Part shown: piece by piece, positions 10,632 to 23,380 of the stretch
Layout: every line of letters starts with the position of its first letter
Position numbering within the stretch: the stretch's first letter is position 1
Source: Sphaeroforma arctica JP610
Taxonomy: Eukaryota > Opisthokonta > Ichthyosporea > Ichthyophonida
DNA length: 27,738 bases
Reading direction: 5' to 3'
NCBI RefSeq assembly: GCF_001186125.1
Contig: NW_014040216.1
Coordinates: forward strand, 57,908-85,645
Notes under the pieces: model-generated
Seen by the model: only the letters and a program-made list of their open reading frames with translations
The model's database searches: none
What the model was told of the DNA's origin: nothing
Translations under genes and position numbers: made by a program

Positions 10632-11240
10632 TCCAGTGACGATTCTTAGGTTTCAAAGTGTCCAGTGACGATTCTTAGGTTTCAAAGTGTCCAGTGACGA
10701 TTCTTAGGTTTCAAAGTGTCCAGTGACGATTCTTAGGTTTCAAAGTGTCCAGTGACGATTCTTAGGTTTCAAAGTGTCCAGTGACGATTCTTAGGTTTCA
10801 AAGTGTCCAGTGACGATTCTTAGGTTTCAAAGTGTCCAGTGACGATTCTTAGGTTTCAAAGTGTCCAGTGACGATTCTTAGGTTTCAAAGTGTCCAGTGA
10901 CGATTCTTAGGTTTCAAAGTGTCCAGTGACGATTCTTAGGTTTCAAAGTGTCCAGTGACGATTCTNNNNNNNNNNNNNNNNNNNNTTACGGTTTCTAAAC
11001 GTAGTCCGTAGTGTACGAGTTCTTAGGTTTCTAAAGTGTCCTAGTGTACGATTCTTAGGTTTCTAAAGTGTCCAGTGACGATTCTTAGGTTTCAAAGTGT
11101 CCAGTGACGATTCTTAGGTTTCAAAGTGTCCAGTGACGATTCTTAGGTTTCAAAGTGTCCAGTGACGATTCTTAGGTTTCAAAGTGTCCAGTGACGATTC
11201 TTAGGTTTCAAAGTGTCCAGTGACGATTCTTAGGTTTCAA
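10632..11240. repeat. 29-bp minisatellite in the divergent FKBP/FYV7-like promoter region
   Basis: Unit of 29 bp containing CCAGTGACGATTCTTAGG followed by TTTCAAAGTGT. About 11 near-identical copies precede the N gap. Two or three disturbed copies and about six clean ones follow it. The array fills most of the 1,011 bp between the two divergent start codons (10488 and 11500). Each unit carries TGACG, a CRE half-site word. True copy number is unknown because of the gap. Confidence 0.97.
10966..10985. other. assembly gap (20 N) inside the minisatellite
   Basis: Exactly 20 N. The bases right after it (about 10986-11068) resemble the 29-bp unit with extra inserted bases, as expected from low-quality consensus next to a collapsed repeat. 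Local sequence and array length should not be trusted. Confidence 0.99.
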
Positions 11241-11499
11241 ACCCCCTATTTATTGCATTTTTAAAACACATGTTTTTTTTGGCAAAGTCTCACTTGGAAA
11301 CACACATACATACTGTACCGTAAAATGTAGTAAATTTATAGATTGTGAGATAAATAAGATTGTTCTTCTGTACTTCACTTACAACACAAATACGTAACCT
11401 AAAACCTTGTTGTATAGATTTACAGACCTTGTCGTATCGATTTACATATATATATAGCACCTCAGTTCTGAATCCCAGTTAATTGCATATTTATCAACA

Positions 11500-12422
11500 A
11501 TGAGACCACAAGGTATGAATAGCGGTCGTGGTCGTGGTGGAAGTGACAGAGGAAGGGGTGGGCGTGGGGGCATGCGTGGAAGAGGGCGTGGGGGGATGGG
11601 CATTGAGAAGTTCGCCTTCGGGAAAACAAGTACATACCAGAAACACGACGCTAACAGTGAAGCCCGCAAGCACAAGCGAGCTGTGGTGACCAAGTATAAG
11701 CGAATGCTGAAGGCAGAGGGAGGAAAGGTTGATGACAGCGCGAATAGTAGAGTGGATGGGGTCATTGAACGCATCGGTGACGAGGAGATCACGACTGAGG
11801 TGAGGCGGTGGGACTCTGAAGGAGGCGATTCTGATGGCGGCAATGATGATAGTGTTACAGTGAGCGAACCCTCCATAAAGGCAGTGCACGATAAGACAAG
11901 AAAAAATAAGTCTGATCCCTATGCGAAACAAAAAGCTATCGCCGAAGCGAACAAGGCGGCAAGAGAGGCGGCCCAAAGGGTAAGTAATCAGTTGTTCTGA
12001 TTGTCTATAGCTTATCGTCATTTTATTTAAGTTCAGAGGTCTTCTGCATGAATACAAAGCTTGAACGAGCTGGTTTTACAGGTTGTGGACAAAGTCTTGT
12101 TCCAATATGTGTTGCACATATCGCCACTTTTTTTATTGTTGCGAAATTCAATTATAGCGTACAAGGCAGTGCACCTATGCAGCTAGTTAGGCCTCGTATG
12201 CTTTCTATCCACTGATCCCCAACTACATTAAATACCTTCCAGAGGAAAGACGAAGAGATTAAGATGGCAGAGAAGAAGAAAGATCAAAGTGTCCGTACGC
12301 GAAAGAACAGGACAAAGAAGCTGCAGGCTAGAACGCCCAAGGGCCAACCAGTACTGCGTAACCAAATGAAAGATATATTGAAGACCCTGAATCGAGAGAA
12401 GTACAGTGCGAAGTCTAAATGA
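11500..12422 (+). CDS. FYV7/TAP26 (CCDC59)-like rRNA-processing protein, 219 aa, 2 exons
   Basis: Exons 11500-11979 and 12243-12422 join in phase 0 (AAQR to RKDEE) and end in TGA. Residues about 6-37 are an Arg-Gly-rich tract (GRGRGG, GRGGRGG, GRGRGG) typical of RNA-associated nucleolar proteins. A central region is acidic (about 88-135). The C-terminal 80 residues are highly basic and helical, with KAAREAAQR, a run of KKK/RKNRTKK and then ARTPKGQPVLRNQMKDIL. This last block matches the RT-x-KGQPVL-x-x-Q(M/I) signature I associate with FYV7/TAP26, small-subunit processome factors for 18S rRNA maturation. The family call rests on that short motif and the composition, so it is moderate. RGG tracts are not usual in yeast Fyv7 and may be lineage-specific. 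ATG 11500 is the first in-frame Met. Confidence 0.65.
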
Positions 12423-13339
12423 GCCCGGTAGGTATCTTTTGCTATGGAGCTTATAATTTAGTTTGAAAACTAAGGAAGAAAGTCAACCGAGGCCAAGTCC
12501 CTGACAATCCCACAGCCTTCCCGTGGTGACCCTTGAATTCATGCTACCTGTACTGAGGGCAAGGGCTGGCTATTGTGGAGGTACTTATTGATTAAGCCTG
12601 TTTTTTTAATCGTAGTGCGATGCAAGGAAAGGAAGCTGCAAAGCGCAGTATAGTAATAGTATGAAGTCAAGGAGGTATTCGCACCGTCTTAGACTACGGG
12701 TATGATATTGCAGTTGGTCATTGGAGAAGGTGTAGAGGTCAGCAGACATATGGCTTCACTAATCAGTGCTGTGTAGTATTGTTTGTGCTATCAAGTGCTT
12801 TAACCTACATCTTGTAAGTAGCACAGCTCGCTAAAATGGTAGAGCTTCCAATTGTGAAATGGAGGCATGGCGGAACAATCGAAGACCAGAAGCCTCACGA
12901 AGTATCAAAGGTGCAAGAGTGTTAAAAAGTTATAGCACGCCAAGCGAACTCTAGTATTAGTACCTGAACAGAACATAGCCTTGTGTAAGTCGCATTGAAG
13001 GCTATGAACAAAACATAAACCTTTCACAACAACTATCTGTATCTGATTGCTGGCAACAAGTCAACATCAATAACGAGTACTACAATTCGCTTGGCATTTC
13101 TGTCCCCTTCTAAATCCAAGAGCAAGAAACTGATTTTTCAGGTTCGATCGGGTTAACATTAGTACTACGACACGAATCTGCAGGGTGCAGAGGATAGCAA
13201 AAAAATGCGGGAATTAGGCATTCCTAAATCTCGAGTCATTTCTCATAGTTCTATTTAGGAGGCGATGCATTTCTAGAAAGCATATTTTATTGTAAATGTT
13301 TAAACGCGCTGGATATTCTTTGATTTTTTTGTAAAGAAT
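12423..13339. other. intergenic DNA between convergent 3' ends, no gene seen
   Basis: No conserved frame is found. A tRNA-like stretch at about 12820-12895 has a GCTC/GAGC D-stem and a GTG anticodon-like loop, but poor T-arm and acceptor pairing. AATAAA on the minus strand at 13286-13291, about 49 bases past the MTCH2-like stop, is a plausible poly(A) signal. Confidence 0.6.
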
Positions 13340-14618
13340 TCAGGCATTCGCTATTTTCCTGTCGTACAACAATGAATAGCCGTTGCTCAAGTGGTGTACG
13401 CCGAGTGAAGCAATGTAAGCGTAGCAATCGTACCACGACGGGTAGCGCTGCAAACTCGCACCCGGGCCCATTGTGTCGCCTAAAACCTTCTTATTTCGGT
13501 CGTATAAGGATGTGCTGGAGGCGACCGCTAGTCTAGTAGAGACGTGAAGCAACGGGTACAGGAAAAGCTGAACCTGGCGCATCGGAATTGATATGCAGAA
13601 CAGCTGGCCCACGGGTGTGCTGCGCAAAGTAAAGCGGATAGGAAATGATAGAGGTCAATGTCGCGAACGAGGCAATTTATGTGCGAGTCACACATTTCTC
13701 GATTTACGTAAAATCCAGCCCGAAGCAAAAGTCAATTGCAATCAATATTCTGCGTGGACACAATGTGGGTCGCAAAATAGATGCAGGATACCACACTTAC
13801 ACTTACAGTCCTAAGTGAAGGTCTAAATACACAAGCGAAAAGAGAAAGTAAGTTGAAGTGAAAGCCAATTATGAAAGTTATATCATAACAGTTGGATGAA
13901 CAGCGCACCTGGCAACGTAACCGAGATCGATATTATCGATTCCAAACTCTTCATCTTCATCATCTGAATCGGTGCTAATCGTGGCTGACTCTTTCTCTGC
14001 AACATAACCATCTGCTGCATCTGTTTCAGTCAGAAGTAGCCATACGCAAGTGTGAGTATACTAACAACAGCATGGGCCGAAACCCAACTCTCTCTAGGAA
14101 CATCAAAATAAATTCGCAACACACCATAACCGTGTATAAAGCAAGCGGAAACACATACCGACAGAGTCGGACTGTTTCTGTATATCGCCCAATATTTTTT
14201 TGCCCCATTCCTCTGCCTCCGCTGGAGTGTGTGGAACCAAGCGCACTACCAGCTGCCGGAGAGTATAAGCAGAAAGTGCATATAATACTGCGTACGCAAT
14301 TCGTGGCTGAAAAATCGAATAAGAATATTAGCCAAGGTTAGAACTTGCGGTTCAGGACAACCGTCGCAATTCGAATCACACTATGTATATAAAGGATAGG
14401 ATTCTCGCCTTCTGGATTCGCGCAAATATACAACCAAATCTCATTTAGTAGAGTGCGCATGAAGCTTAATTCTGATTGCTTGTCTCATCTTAACTAATTA
14501 ATAATACATGGACAAATAATACATTGTAACAAAAGAAATTGTATACTACGACGCGATATATATATATATATATACTTTTTATATACATATACGATACACA
14601 ATATATGTATATATGTAT

Positions 14619-14661
<43 letters not shown>

Positions 14662-15054
14662 CATGGTATAAATAAGATTGTGTATATGCACAGGTATATA
14701 AAAATAGAAGCATTTTTTTACACATGCGAGACAATACATATATACATACATATATATATATATATAAAGCTAGCTAGCTATATCTAAATACATATACCTA
14801 TACCTATACCTATACATACATACATATACACATACATATAGATTTGCATCAACATCTATTTATACATCTATCCATATACGTCCACGTACAGATACAGATA
14901 CAGATTCAAATACATACGTTATGTATATGCATATACATATATAGATATATATATATATATGGACGTAGATACAGGTGTAGATAAAAATGTAGACATATAC
15001 AGATATAGATAGATTGATAGATGAATTAGTAGATAGATTAATAGATAGATGGAC

Positions 15055-15102
<48 letters not shown>

Positions 15103-17249
15103 AATGTAGATATAATTATAAATATAGATATAGATATAGATATATATATATATATATATGACAATAATAATAATAATAATAATACAACTATTAATATATA
15201 TACAATAATATATCAATGTACATATAGCAATATATATATATATATAGACAAAAATTTACTTGCAAGTGCATGACTGATATACGTGAATGTTTACACGCAT
15301 GTGGGTGTATGTCTGAGTCCGTACGACTTTTTGTTTGTTTTGAAAACAGCTTCGAATTAAGGTATCTCTTTGTGACGACAGCCCTATGACTAAATACAAT
15401 TGAACGGGCAACGTGATATACCTTTAGTGCCTCCGCTAAATCCTGCAAGGAACTATCTGTAACCACCCTCCATATGGCGAATGGATTGCTATAGCTTGAA
15501 ACATTTTCAAATATCAATTCGGTAACGCATCGCTCGAAGGTGACAGCAAAGGGGAACGAGGCGACGGTGGCCACCGTTGCCGCTGTGGCCTTAAAAAAAA
15601 AAGGGGAGCAAGAGAGTATCAGCAATACCGCGCCAGCTTGGAGATTGGTGGTATGAAATTCGGAACCAGGGCTCTGCTGCAGCAATAGTTGGCTTCATAC
15701 AAATATTCGGCAAAGTGTAGGATAACAACAGCAAAACAAGCCTAACCCAGAAGATTCCGATGCCCATTCTAGACACGAATACATACCTCTACCGCACAAC
15801 CTTTCAAGTAGCTATTCAACGATTTCTTGTCGAATGCTAACTGTTCGTCGGTCAAAGTGGCATTCAAATCCATGCCAATGTGGGAGGACAAGTGTGTTCG
15901 TACATGTTCGCGAGCACTCTGCTCCGCCATCAGTGCGAAGAGCTAAAGATGTGGGTCAGAAGATGTCAACGTTAAAGAAAATGCGCGAAAATGAGCTCGA
16001 AGACGTGTTCATGAATACGCAGAGCAATATACACTTTTCAGCATCTCATGGTCAAATATAATGACTACAACAGTATATGATACTGAGATGCCACACACGA
16101 GTCGTCAAGAGAAATCGTATGACGTTGTGTGCATGCAAGCAAAATTTCTTGCGTCGCTAAACTGAGGACAACTACTGCCCTGACCAGAGCAAATCAAACT
16201 TAAATAGATCTTGACATGGAAACGCACTTAAAACATGCTTGCCACACAGTTGTGACTCTGGGGAGCCGATAGAGCACTCAGCACATAACTGCACTGCCAA
16301 AGAATATACGCACCGTATACACCAAACAACTATGACGAAAGTGGTCGATATAGAGCCATCAGAACGACTTCCGCGGAAACGTGAGGCCCGCGTGGGAAGT
16401 CTCGCTGACATACTTGTGCACGTACGTTTACACACACTAGTGCTAGGAAATCAGATTATGAATACGCCGCAAAACAGTGCTATCTTCAATCAGACAAATA
16501 CACACCAAAAAAGTGGAGGTCGGCACATATTTTTCTAGAGCCTCAGGTGGCTTCAGCATGTGAAGCCAATTTGGTATGTTAATATGTTGAAGTTTATACG
16601 AAAAGAGGAGAGAGCAAATAATCGACTCATTTCCTCACATATTCAGGCAATCGCTTGACTTTGCTTCCTACGAACGTGTCCAATTGAATATACTACACAC
16701 CTTTGACGAAAGTGGACGATACAGTGCCTTCCAACCTATATCAGCCTTAAGGTGTCGCCAGTATGTAAAGCCATTCGGCAGATACATTGCCAGTTTCCTC
16801 GTTCCCAGCAAAGAAACTCCTTTCACCTTTGGTACAGGAGGCACTGGCTCGTGGCCCAACTGAATGAGCGTCCGCACTACTTCAAAGGGTAGGGTGGCGA
16901 TCAGGGGCAGCAAAGTGCCTACAAAGCTGAAATTGAGCAATGACAGCACCTCCTTCTCTTCCACTTCAGTTACTTCGTCATCGCTTGAGTCATTTGCAGT
17001 GTATTCAGCTGGCGTTGTATCATCATTTTGTGTGCCATCAGCTGTGTGGTCGTCACCTCCCGTCTTGTTATCGTTCTGGTTGGCGTCACTGTCAAGCATA
17101 GTATCATCACCCTCAACCACAGCCTCTTTATAATTCATAGAATTCGCAGCACTGGGGGGGTTCACAGCTGCCGGACCATCGGCAACAACGGGGAAGTCGG
17201 CCGCAACAGGTACATCAGGCGCTGCGGTGGTATCAGGCGGGGACGCCAT
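13340..17249 (-). CDS. MTCH2-like mitochondrial carrier homologue (SLC25 fold), 470 aa, 6 exons
   Basis: Exons in reading order: 17249-16701, 15942-15787, 15589-15422, 14306-14159, 14020-13909, 13619-13340. All are GT-AG and all phases agree. The first 90 or so residues are Ala/Pro-rich and then strongly Asp/Glu-rich, an extension absent from the roughly 300-aa animal MTCH proteins. The carrier-like part starts near residue 98: [20 protein letters not shown], then [14 protein letters not shown] (animal MTCH2 has a VLIQVGYEPLPP-type block), [10 protein letters not shown] and ALYRPLSSK. Exon 3 gives [14 protein letters not shown], like the MTCH SAATLITHPFHVI block. The last exon gives [18 protein letters not shown] and [11 protein letters not shown], matching the final repeat (TYPFVLVSNLMAVN, TSWIDC). 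An acidic insert ([11 protein letters not shown]) lies between. Animal MTCH2 is an outer-membrane protein that inserts tail-anchored proteins. Canonical PX(D/E)XX(K/R) carrier motifs are degenerate, as in MTCH. Exon 2 is the least certain. Confidence 0.75.
14540..15250. repeat. TA/GATA-type microsatellite block in MTCH2-like intron 3
   Basis: Several adjoining (TA)n, (ATAC)n, (TATAGA)n and (AAT)n tracts fill most of the 1.1-kb intron between 15421 and 14307. Open frames on both strands are simple repeats (IYIYIY). Confidence 0.95.
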
Positions 17250-17561
17250 GGTGTCGATTTGAAATAATCACTCTGCTTATTGAATATAAATATTTTAGAT
17301 TATGATTTTATATGATGATTCATACATTTGTGTTTACATCATTTTATATTTACATACTTTTTTACACTCCGCACATGTTATTTACTTATCGTCTGTGATT
17401 TCCATGATAAGCTCCTGTCTGTAGCTAAACACTTATGCGGATACAGTACTGAACAAAAACTTGGCCACAACCATTGACCAAACCAACTTAGTTGCGTACA
17501 ATAACAATATAACACAGAGCGTACAATAATCCCTAGTGTGCTAAATTACTCGGCGTTCAAG
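17250..17561. promoter_or_regulatory. 312-bp head-to-head promoter region (MTCH2-like / ADAT2-like)
   Basis: Short AT-rich spacer between two divergent start codons with no repeats or frames of note. A shared promoter is inferred from orientation and spacing; no specific element is identified. Confidence 0.45.
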
Positions 17562-19382
<1,821 letters not shown>

Positions 19383-19597
19383 CAGGGTTACGAATCTATA
19401 ACGGAAAAGGATATCTTGAAATATGCCCGACGCATGTTGTGCTCACTGCAAGATATGTGTAACAACTACTAGAGTGAACAATTTAAATTCACGAGATAAA
19501 AATGGGCCGGTTTAACTCGTAAGTGTGCAAGTTTAGATTATACACTGCAACCTGGGGTATCTGAATTCCAAACTACAGACTGACAAGATATTTTTAA

Positions 19598-20584
19598 TTA
19601 TCGACCCGTGGGCACCGCCATCGCGTGGACGTTGTGTACGTCTTGTTGTAGCGAATCGTGACAATACATCTGCAATGCCAAACTACTGCAGGAGCGTATA
19701 AGACGTTCCTTGGGGGCATGTATCCTTATAAGGGGTACTGCTTCTCGCAGCCAGGGATGCTCGCGTAACTCGCTCGGTTGCAGGCGCTTCTCCGGTTGTA
19801 GCGCAAGCAAGCGTGTCAGAAAATCTTGTGCCGTGTTAGACAGACAAGTTGGCGCAGTATATTGTTCGATTGGGAGATGATAGGTACTCACTGCATACGG
19901 CAGCTCAACTGTAAGCATAGCGTGTAATGTGACACCCACAGCCCACATCAACACTGGTAAAGCCATGACTTCTTTCCGATGTACATGATATAGCTCCGGC
20001 GCAGCATACACAGCGCTGCCCTTCGCCTCCTTCAGTGGTCGTGAATGGACGTCTTGGCTGATGGAGATTAGTCCGAAGTCGCCAACTTTTATATTGAGAT
20101 CCTTGTCAAGGAATAAATTAGCTGGTTTGATATCCATGTGCACTATTCTTCTCTCACAGCAGTGCTGAAGTGCGCTGGTCAGTTGCCTAATCCATTTCTT
20201 CGCTAGCGACTCACTTACAGGACCGTATTTTTCTAAATAGTCCATCACTGTGCCCTTGGTTGCCAACTCCATTATTATATACTGGTAATCACGTGTATCG
20301 ATGATTTGCTCTAAATTGATGATATTAGGATGTCCTTGCGCCATCTCTAGCGCGCGCGCCTCGGGAGAAGGCGTTGTAGTGAGCTTATTTATGATTTTCG
20401 CAGCGTAAATTTTACTGGGATCCGAGATTCGATGTACCCTTACCACGCTTAGCTCACTACAGCCCATTCCAAGTGTCGAATTCTCTTCAATGAAGTAGTT
20501 AAAATCTTCTAAATTTGGTGCGGCGGAAATAGGTTTCGTCGGACACCTCGGTGTCTGGTGTGTCGCTGATGCCATTCGTAACAT
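19598..20584 (-). CDS. single-exon Ser/Thr protein kinase, non-RD type, 328 aa
   Basis: Intronless kinase with one complete catalytic domain (about residues 30-285) and short tails. The glycine loop is LGMGCSELSVV, with the third Gly replaced by Glu. AAKII gives the ATP-binding Lys63. A likely alpha-C Glu lies in EARALE before GHPNIINL. The catalytic loop is IVHMDIKPANLFL (Asp151, Lys153, Asn156), and Met replaces Arg of HRD, making it a non-RD kinase. DFGL is at 169-172 and AAPELY is the APE motif. The subdomain IX Asp is Leu (PVLMWAVGV). ATP and metal-binding residues are present, so activity is likely, probably without activation-loop phosphorylation control. It looks most like the CAMK/SNF1 broad group, but I cannot place it in a family. 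M4 is an alternative start. It is convergent with the ADAT2-like gene, 215 bp apart. Confidence 0.92.
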   Translation of the reverse strand: MLRMASATHQTPRCPTKPISAAPNLEDFNYFIEENSTLGMGCSELSVVRVHRISDPSKIYAAKIINKLTTTPSPEARALEMAQGHPNIINLEQIIDTRDYQYIIMELATKGTVMDYLEKYGPVSESLAKKWIRQLTSALQHCCERRIVHMDIKPANLFLDKDLNIKVGDFGLISISQDVHSRPLKEAKGSAVYAAPELYHVHRKEVMALPVLMWAVGVTLHAMLTVELPYAVSTYHLPIEQYTAPTCLSNTAQDFLTRLLALQPEKRLQPSELREHPWLREAVPLIRIHAPKERLIRSCSSLALQMYCHDSLQQDVHNVHAMAVPTGR

Positions 20585-21029
20585 TTTTAGGATTTTGGAA
20601 TTAAATGAAACATATGTGTGTACGTTGGAGAGACCATCCTAGCGTTTATATATGATCTCGATGTGTGTTTTAAAATTGACAGTACAAATGTTTGTGACAA
20701 CAGAATGAGGTTATATGCGAATTTTGGGAATTTGTGCATAACCTACACAGTACACACTGACATCAAGTAATTCAGTGTTATCAGATTTCTACAAAAAGAT
20801 TCGATGTCGTGATAAAGAACACTTTTACAAAAAAGTTTGGAAAGCGAGCATCTATTGTGTACAATTTTATCGATGCATTTGTCACACAGAAGGTTCCAGG
20901 AATAATAACTTCTGCCAAGGGACATCCCGAGTTCCCGACCTTGTGTGTTTGCATCTTTTTCTTTTATTTAAAAATACCGTTGTCCATGCACCATAGCGGC
21001 ATAGCCTTCTAAAAAAAAATTATATATAT

Positions 21030-22540
21030 ATAAAATGGCCGGGCATGGGCTTGGGCCTTGGGCCTTGGGGTTATGGACGACTGGGCGTCCGTTTTAATTT
21101 TTTTTTACAAAAAGTATAACAATACGACTCACAGGTTGTAATTTTACAGTGTGACTGGTGGCTGGAATAATCACCCACTTTTATTCGGAATCTTGACATA
21201 TTTTTATATATACAAATTCTGGAAAGAATGTATGGACTATGGAGTATGGACTGTTTTTGAAGTTTACACTCAATTTGAAGCCCTGACCTGAGGCCCTGGC
21301 CCCGGAGGCCGACGGCAGAGGGCTCCCTGACTCCTGTGAGGGCTGTGGCCCTTTGAGTCTGGAGCTATGAGGGTCATGAGTTTATGACTCACGGACTCAC
21401 GGTAGCGTCACGGCCTTATGAGTCATGAGTTTTGAATCATGAATAGTCATGATGGGTGTCCGACTCAGATTCTATAACGGCGAATTACGATTGATAAAAT
21501 GAAAATCCCTCTAGTATAATGTATTTATGCATTTTTAGACTATAAATAAATAATAGAACTTTAGAAATTTAAAAAAAAATAAAAATAACAAAAAAAAACA
21601 AAAAAACAAAAAAGAATGGACGAAACCACAGCCTTCTGAAAATTAAACACAAACAAACAAAAAGAGCCTTCTCTCTTCTCTCTCTCTCTTGACGAGTGTG
21701 CAAATAAAACCCTAAACCCCAAATATTTTCATACCTTTTTGAAGAAGGCTACATATGACGAAACATTGTAAAAAATTATCTAAATATTCATAGCCTTCTG
21801 AAAATAGAACAGAAGGCTACGAAAGATTATTAGATAAGCTCACTTTGTTTACGCTCCCGGGACCCGGAGTCCTAGGACCTCGCGGGCTGGGGAATCGGAC
21901 CCTGATCCCTGGTCCCTGGACCCTGGACCCTGGTCAGTGTGAGTCGGAGTTCCTGGCTCCTGACAAAGTGGTATTTATTATAAGTTAATTGTGAAATGTG
22001 ATCTGGCCTGATGCCTGTGGACATATTTTATTTATTTTTTTATCTACTCCAGGATTCTGTTTGATTCAATTCACATGAACTATTTGTACTCGAATATTTA
22101 GACCGGAAGGAAAGCGAGCTCAGACATTACCCATATCCACCGTGACAGCAATTTCCAAGGGATAACGAAAAGTAAAGGTAATAGAACCTAAAAAAGCGCA
22201 ATTGCGACTACAAACAAGGCTAAGGAAGTTGGAACACCTCATAGAGGCTAGGCTGTATTCACTACTCTGGTTTCCTACACGTTTCATCTTCAGTCTAAAT
22301 AAACTAAATACCAGCTGCCAGCCTGTCTCACACAAGAGTCCAGACTCCAGACTCTGAGTAACCAAACTCCAGACTCCAGAGTCCAGAGTCCAGACTCTCC
22401 AAGCCTGTTATCAGCTGCTGAGGTTTTACTCATTTACTGAGGCCTCAGGGCTCAGCGCCCGCCGCCCAGCCATGAGCCAACCCACACTCCCACAGGCCCA
22501 CAGCAGCGCCAGCCGCCCACGGCCCAGCGCCCAGCGGTGG
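21030..22540. repeat. cryptically simple, GC-skewed noncoding DNA
   Basis: Local families of short words without clean tandem structure: GGGCCTT near 21050, GACTC/GAGTC and TCATGA near 21350-21460, CCCTGGA near 21910-21935, CCAGACT/CCAGAGT near 22330-22400 and GCCGCCCA near 22450-22540. Base content differs clearly from the AT-rich flanks. No open frame or transposon end is evident. Confidence 0.7.
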
Positions 22541-23156
22541 TTTTATGCATTTTTTTATTCAGATATCAGTTAGACAGCTGCTGACACTTCATGTTGACCG
22601 TAAATACATATTTAGCTTCACTGATCTGTTGTCTGTAGGAGTGTAGGACTGTAGTCTGTAGGGCGTAGGCCAGTATTATTTTTAGCGAGTTTCTATTAAT
22701 ATGTATGTATGTATGACCTTTTCTAAAATAGACCAGTACGCAGTGACTATACATAAAATAGTATGTTGCATATTTTACAAGTTAAGTATATAATATAATA
22801 TATGTATATATATATATATTTATACATATATATATATATACGTATATAGAAGCCTATCGATAGTCCATATCTAAAATAATAAATACACAATATTTGTTTT
22901 TTATTAAAAAAAACCACAAAACAGAATGTATAATTTAGAGGGCTATGAAATGTATCATACTTTTTACATCTTTGTTTTACTACATACATACTCCAAATTC
23001 TATTTATAGGCCCCAATTCTAGAATTTCCAGTTGACAACAGAGTAAATATTCTAGTAATACAGACAACCACAACTGATGAGTAGTCAATAGGTGTTCAGT
23101 AGGTACTACTCTATTAGAGAGACTCTTAGAGTCTATTGCCAATCCTTGTGAAAATG

Positions 23157-23380
23157 AAATTGTAGTGTAGACAGTGTAGAGAGTGTAGCCACTGTAGAGA
23201 GTGTAGCCACTGTAGAGAGTGTAGCCACTGTAGACAGTGTAGACAGTGTAGCCACTGTAGACAGTGTAGAGGGTGTAGCTACTGTAGACAGTGTAGAGAG
23301 TGTAGCCACTATAGACAGTGTAGAGAGTGTAGCCACTGTAGATAGTGTAGTCACCGTAGACAGTGTAGAGAGTGTAGACG
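23157..23380. repeat. GTGTAGAnAGTGTAG minisatellite
   Basis: Higher-order mix of the 9- to 12-base words GTAGACAGT, GTAGAGAGT and GTAGCCACT. The minus strand is open for 217 codons and reads TLYTVYSGYTLYTVY, which is repeat artefact. Confidence 0.95.

Larger units (their letters stand above)
10489..11499. promoter_or_regulatory. probable bidirectional promoter region
   Basis: Separates two head-to-head genes (FKBP minus, FYV7-like plus). Apart from the 29-bp array it is AT-rich, with a TATATATATAG motif at about 11446-11457 some 45 bases before ATG 11500. No gene is seen inside. Promoter function is inferred from gene orientation only. Confidence 0.45.

Noticed and set aside
11494-12057. Long minus-strand frames opposite the FYV7-like gene
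   Set aside because: They are antisense shadows of the RGG and charged codons of the plus-strand gene.
20775-21012. Overlapping plus-strand frames with VPGIITSAKGHPEFP
   Set aside because: Neither frame shows a known domain or a convincing start and splice context, so it is left as unassigned intergenic DNA.
21704-21722. CCCTAAACCCC as an interstitial telomere repeat
   Set aside because: Only about one and a half units are present, which is too short to separate from chance in this simple-sequence region.
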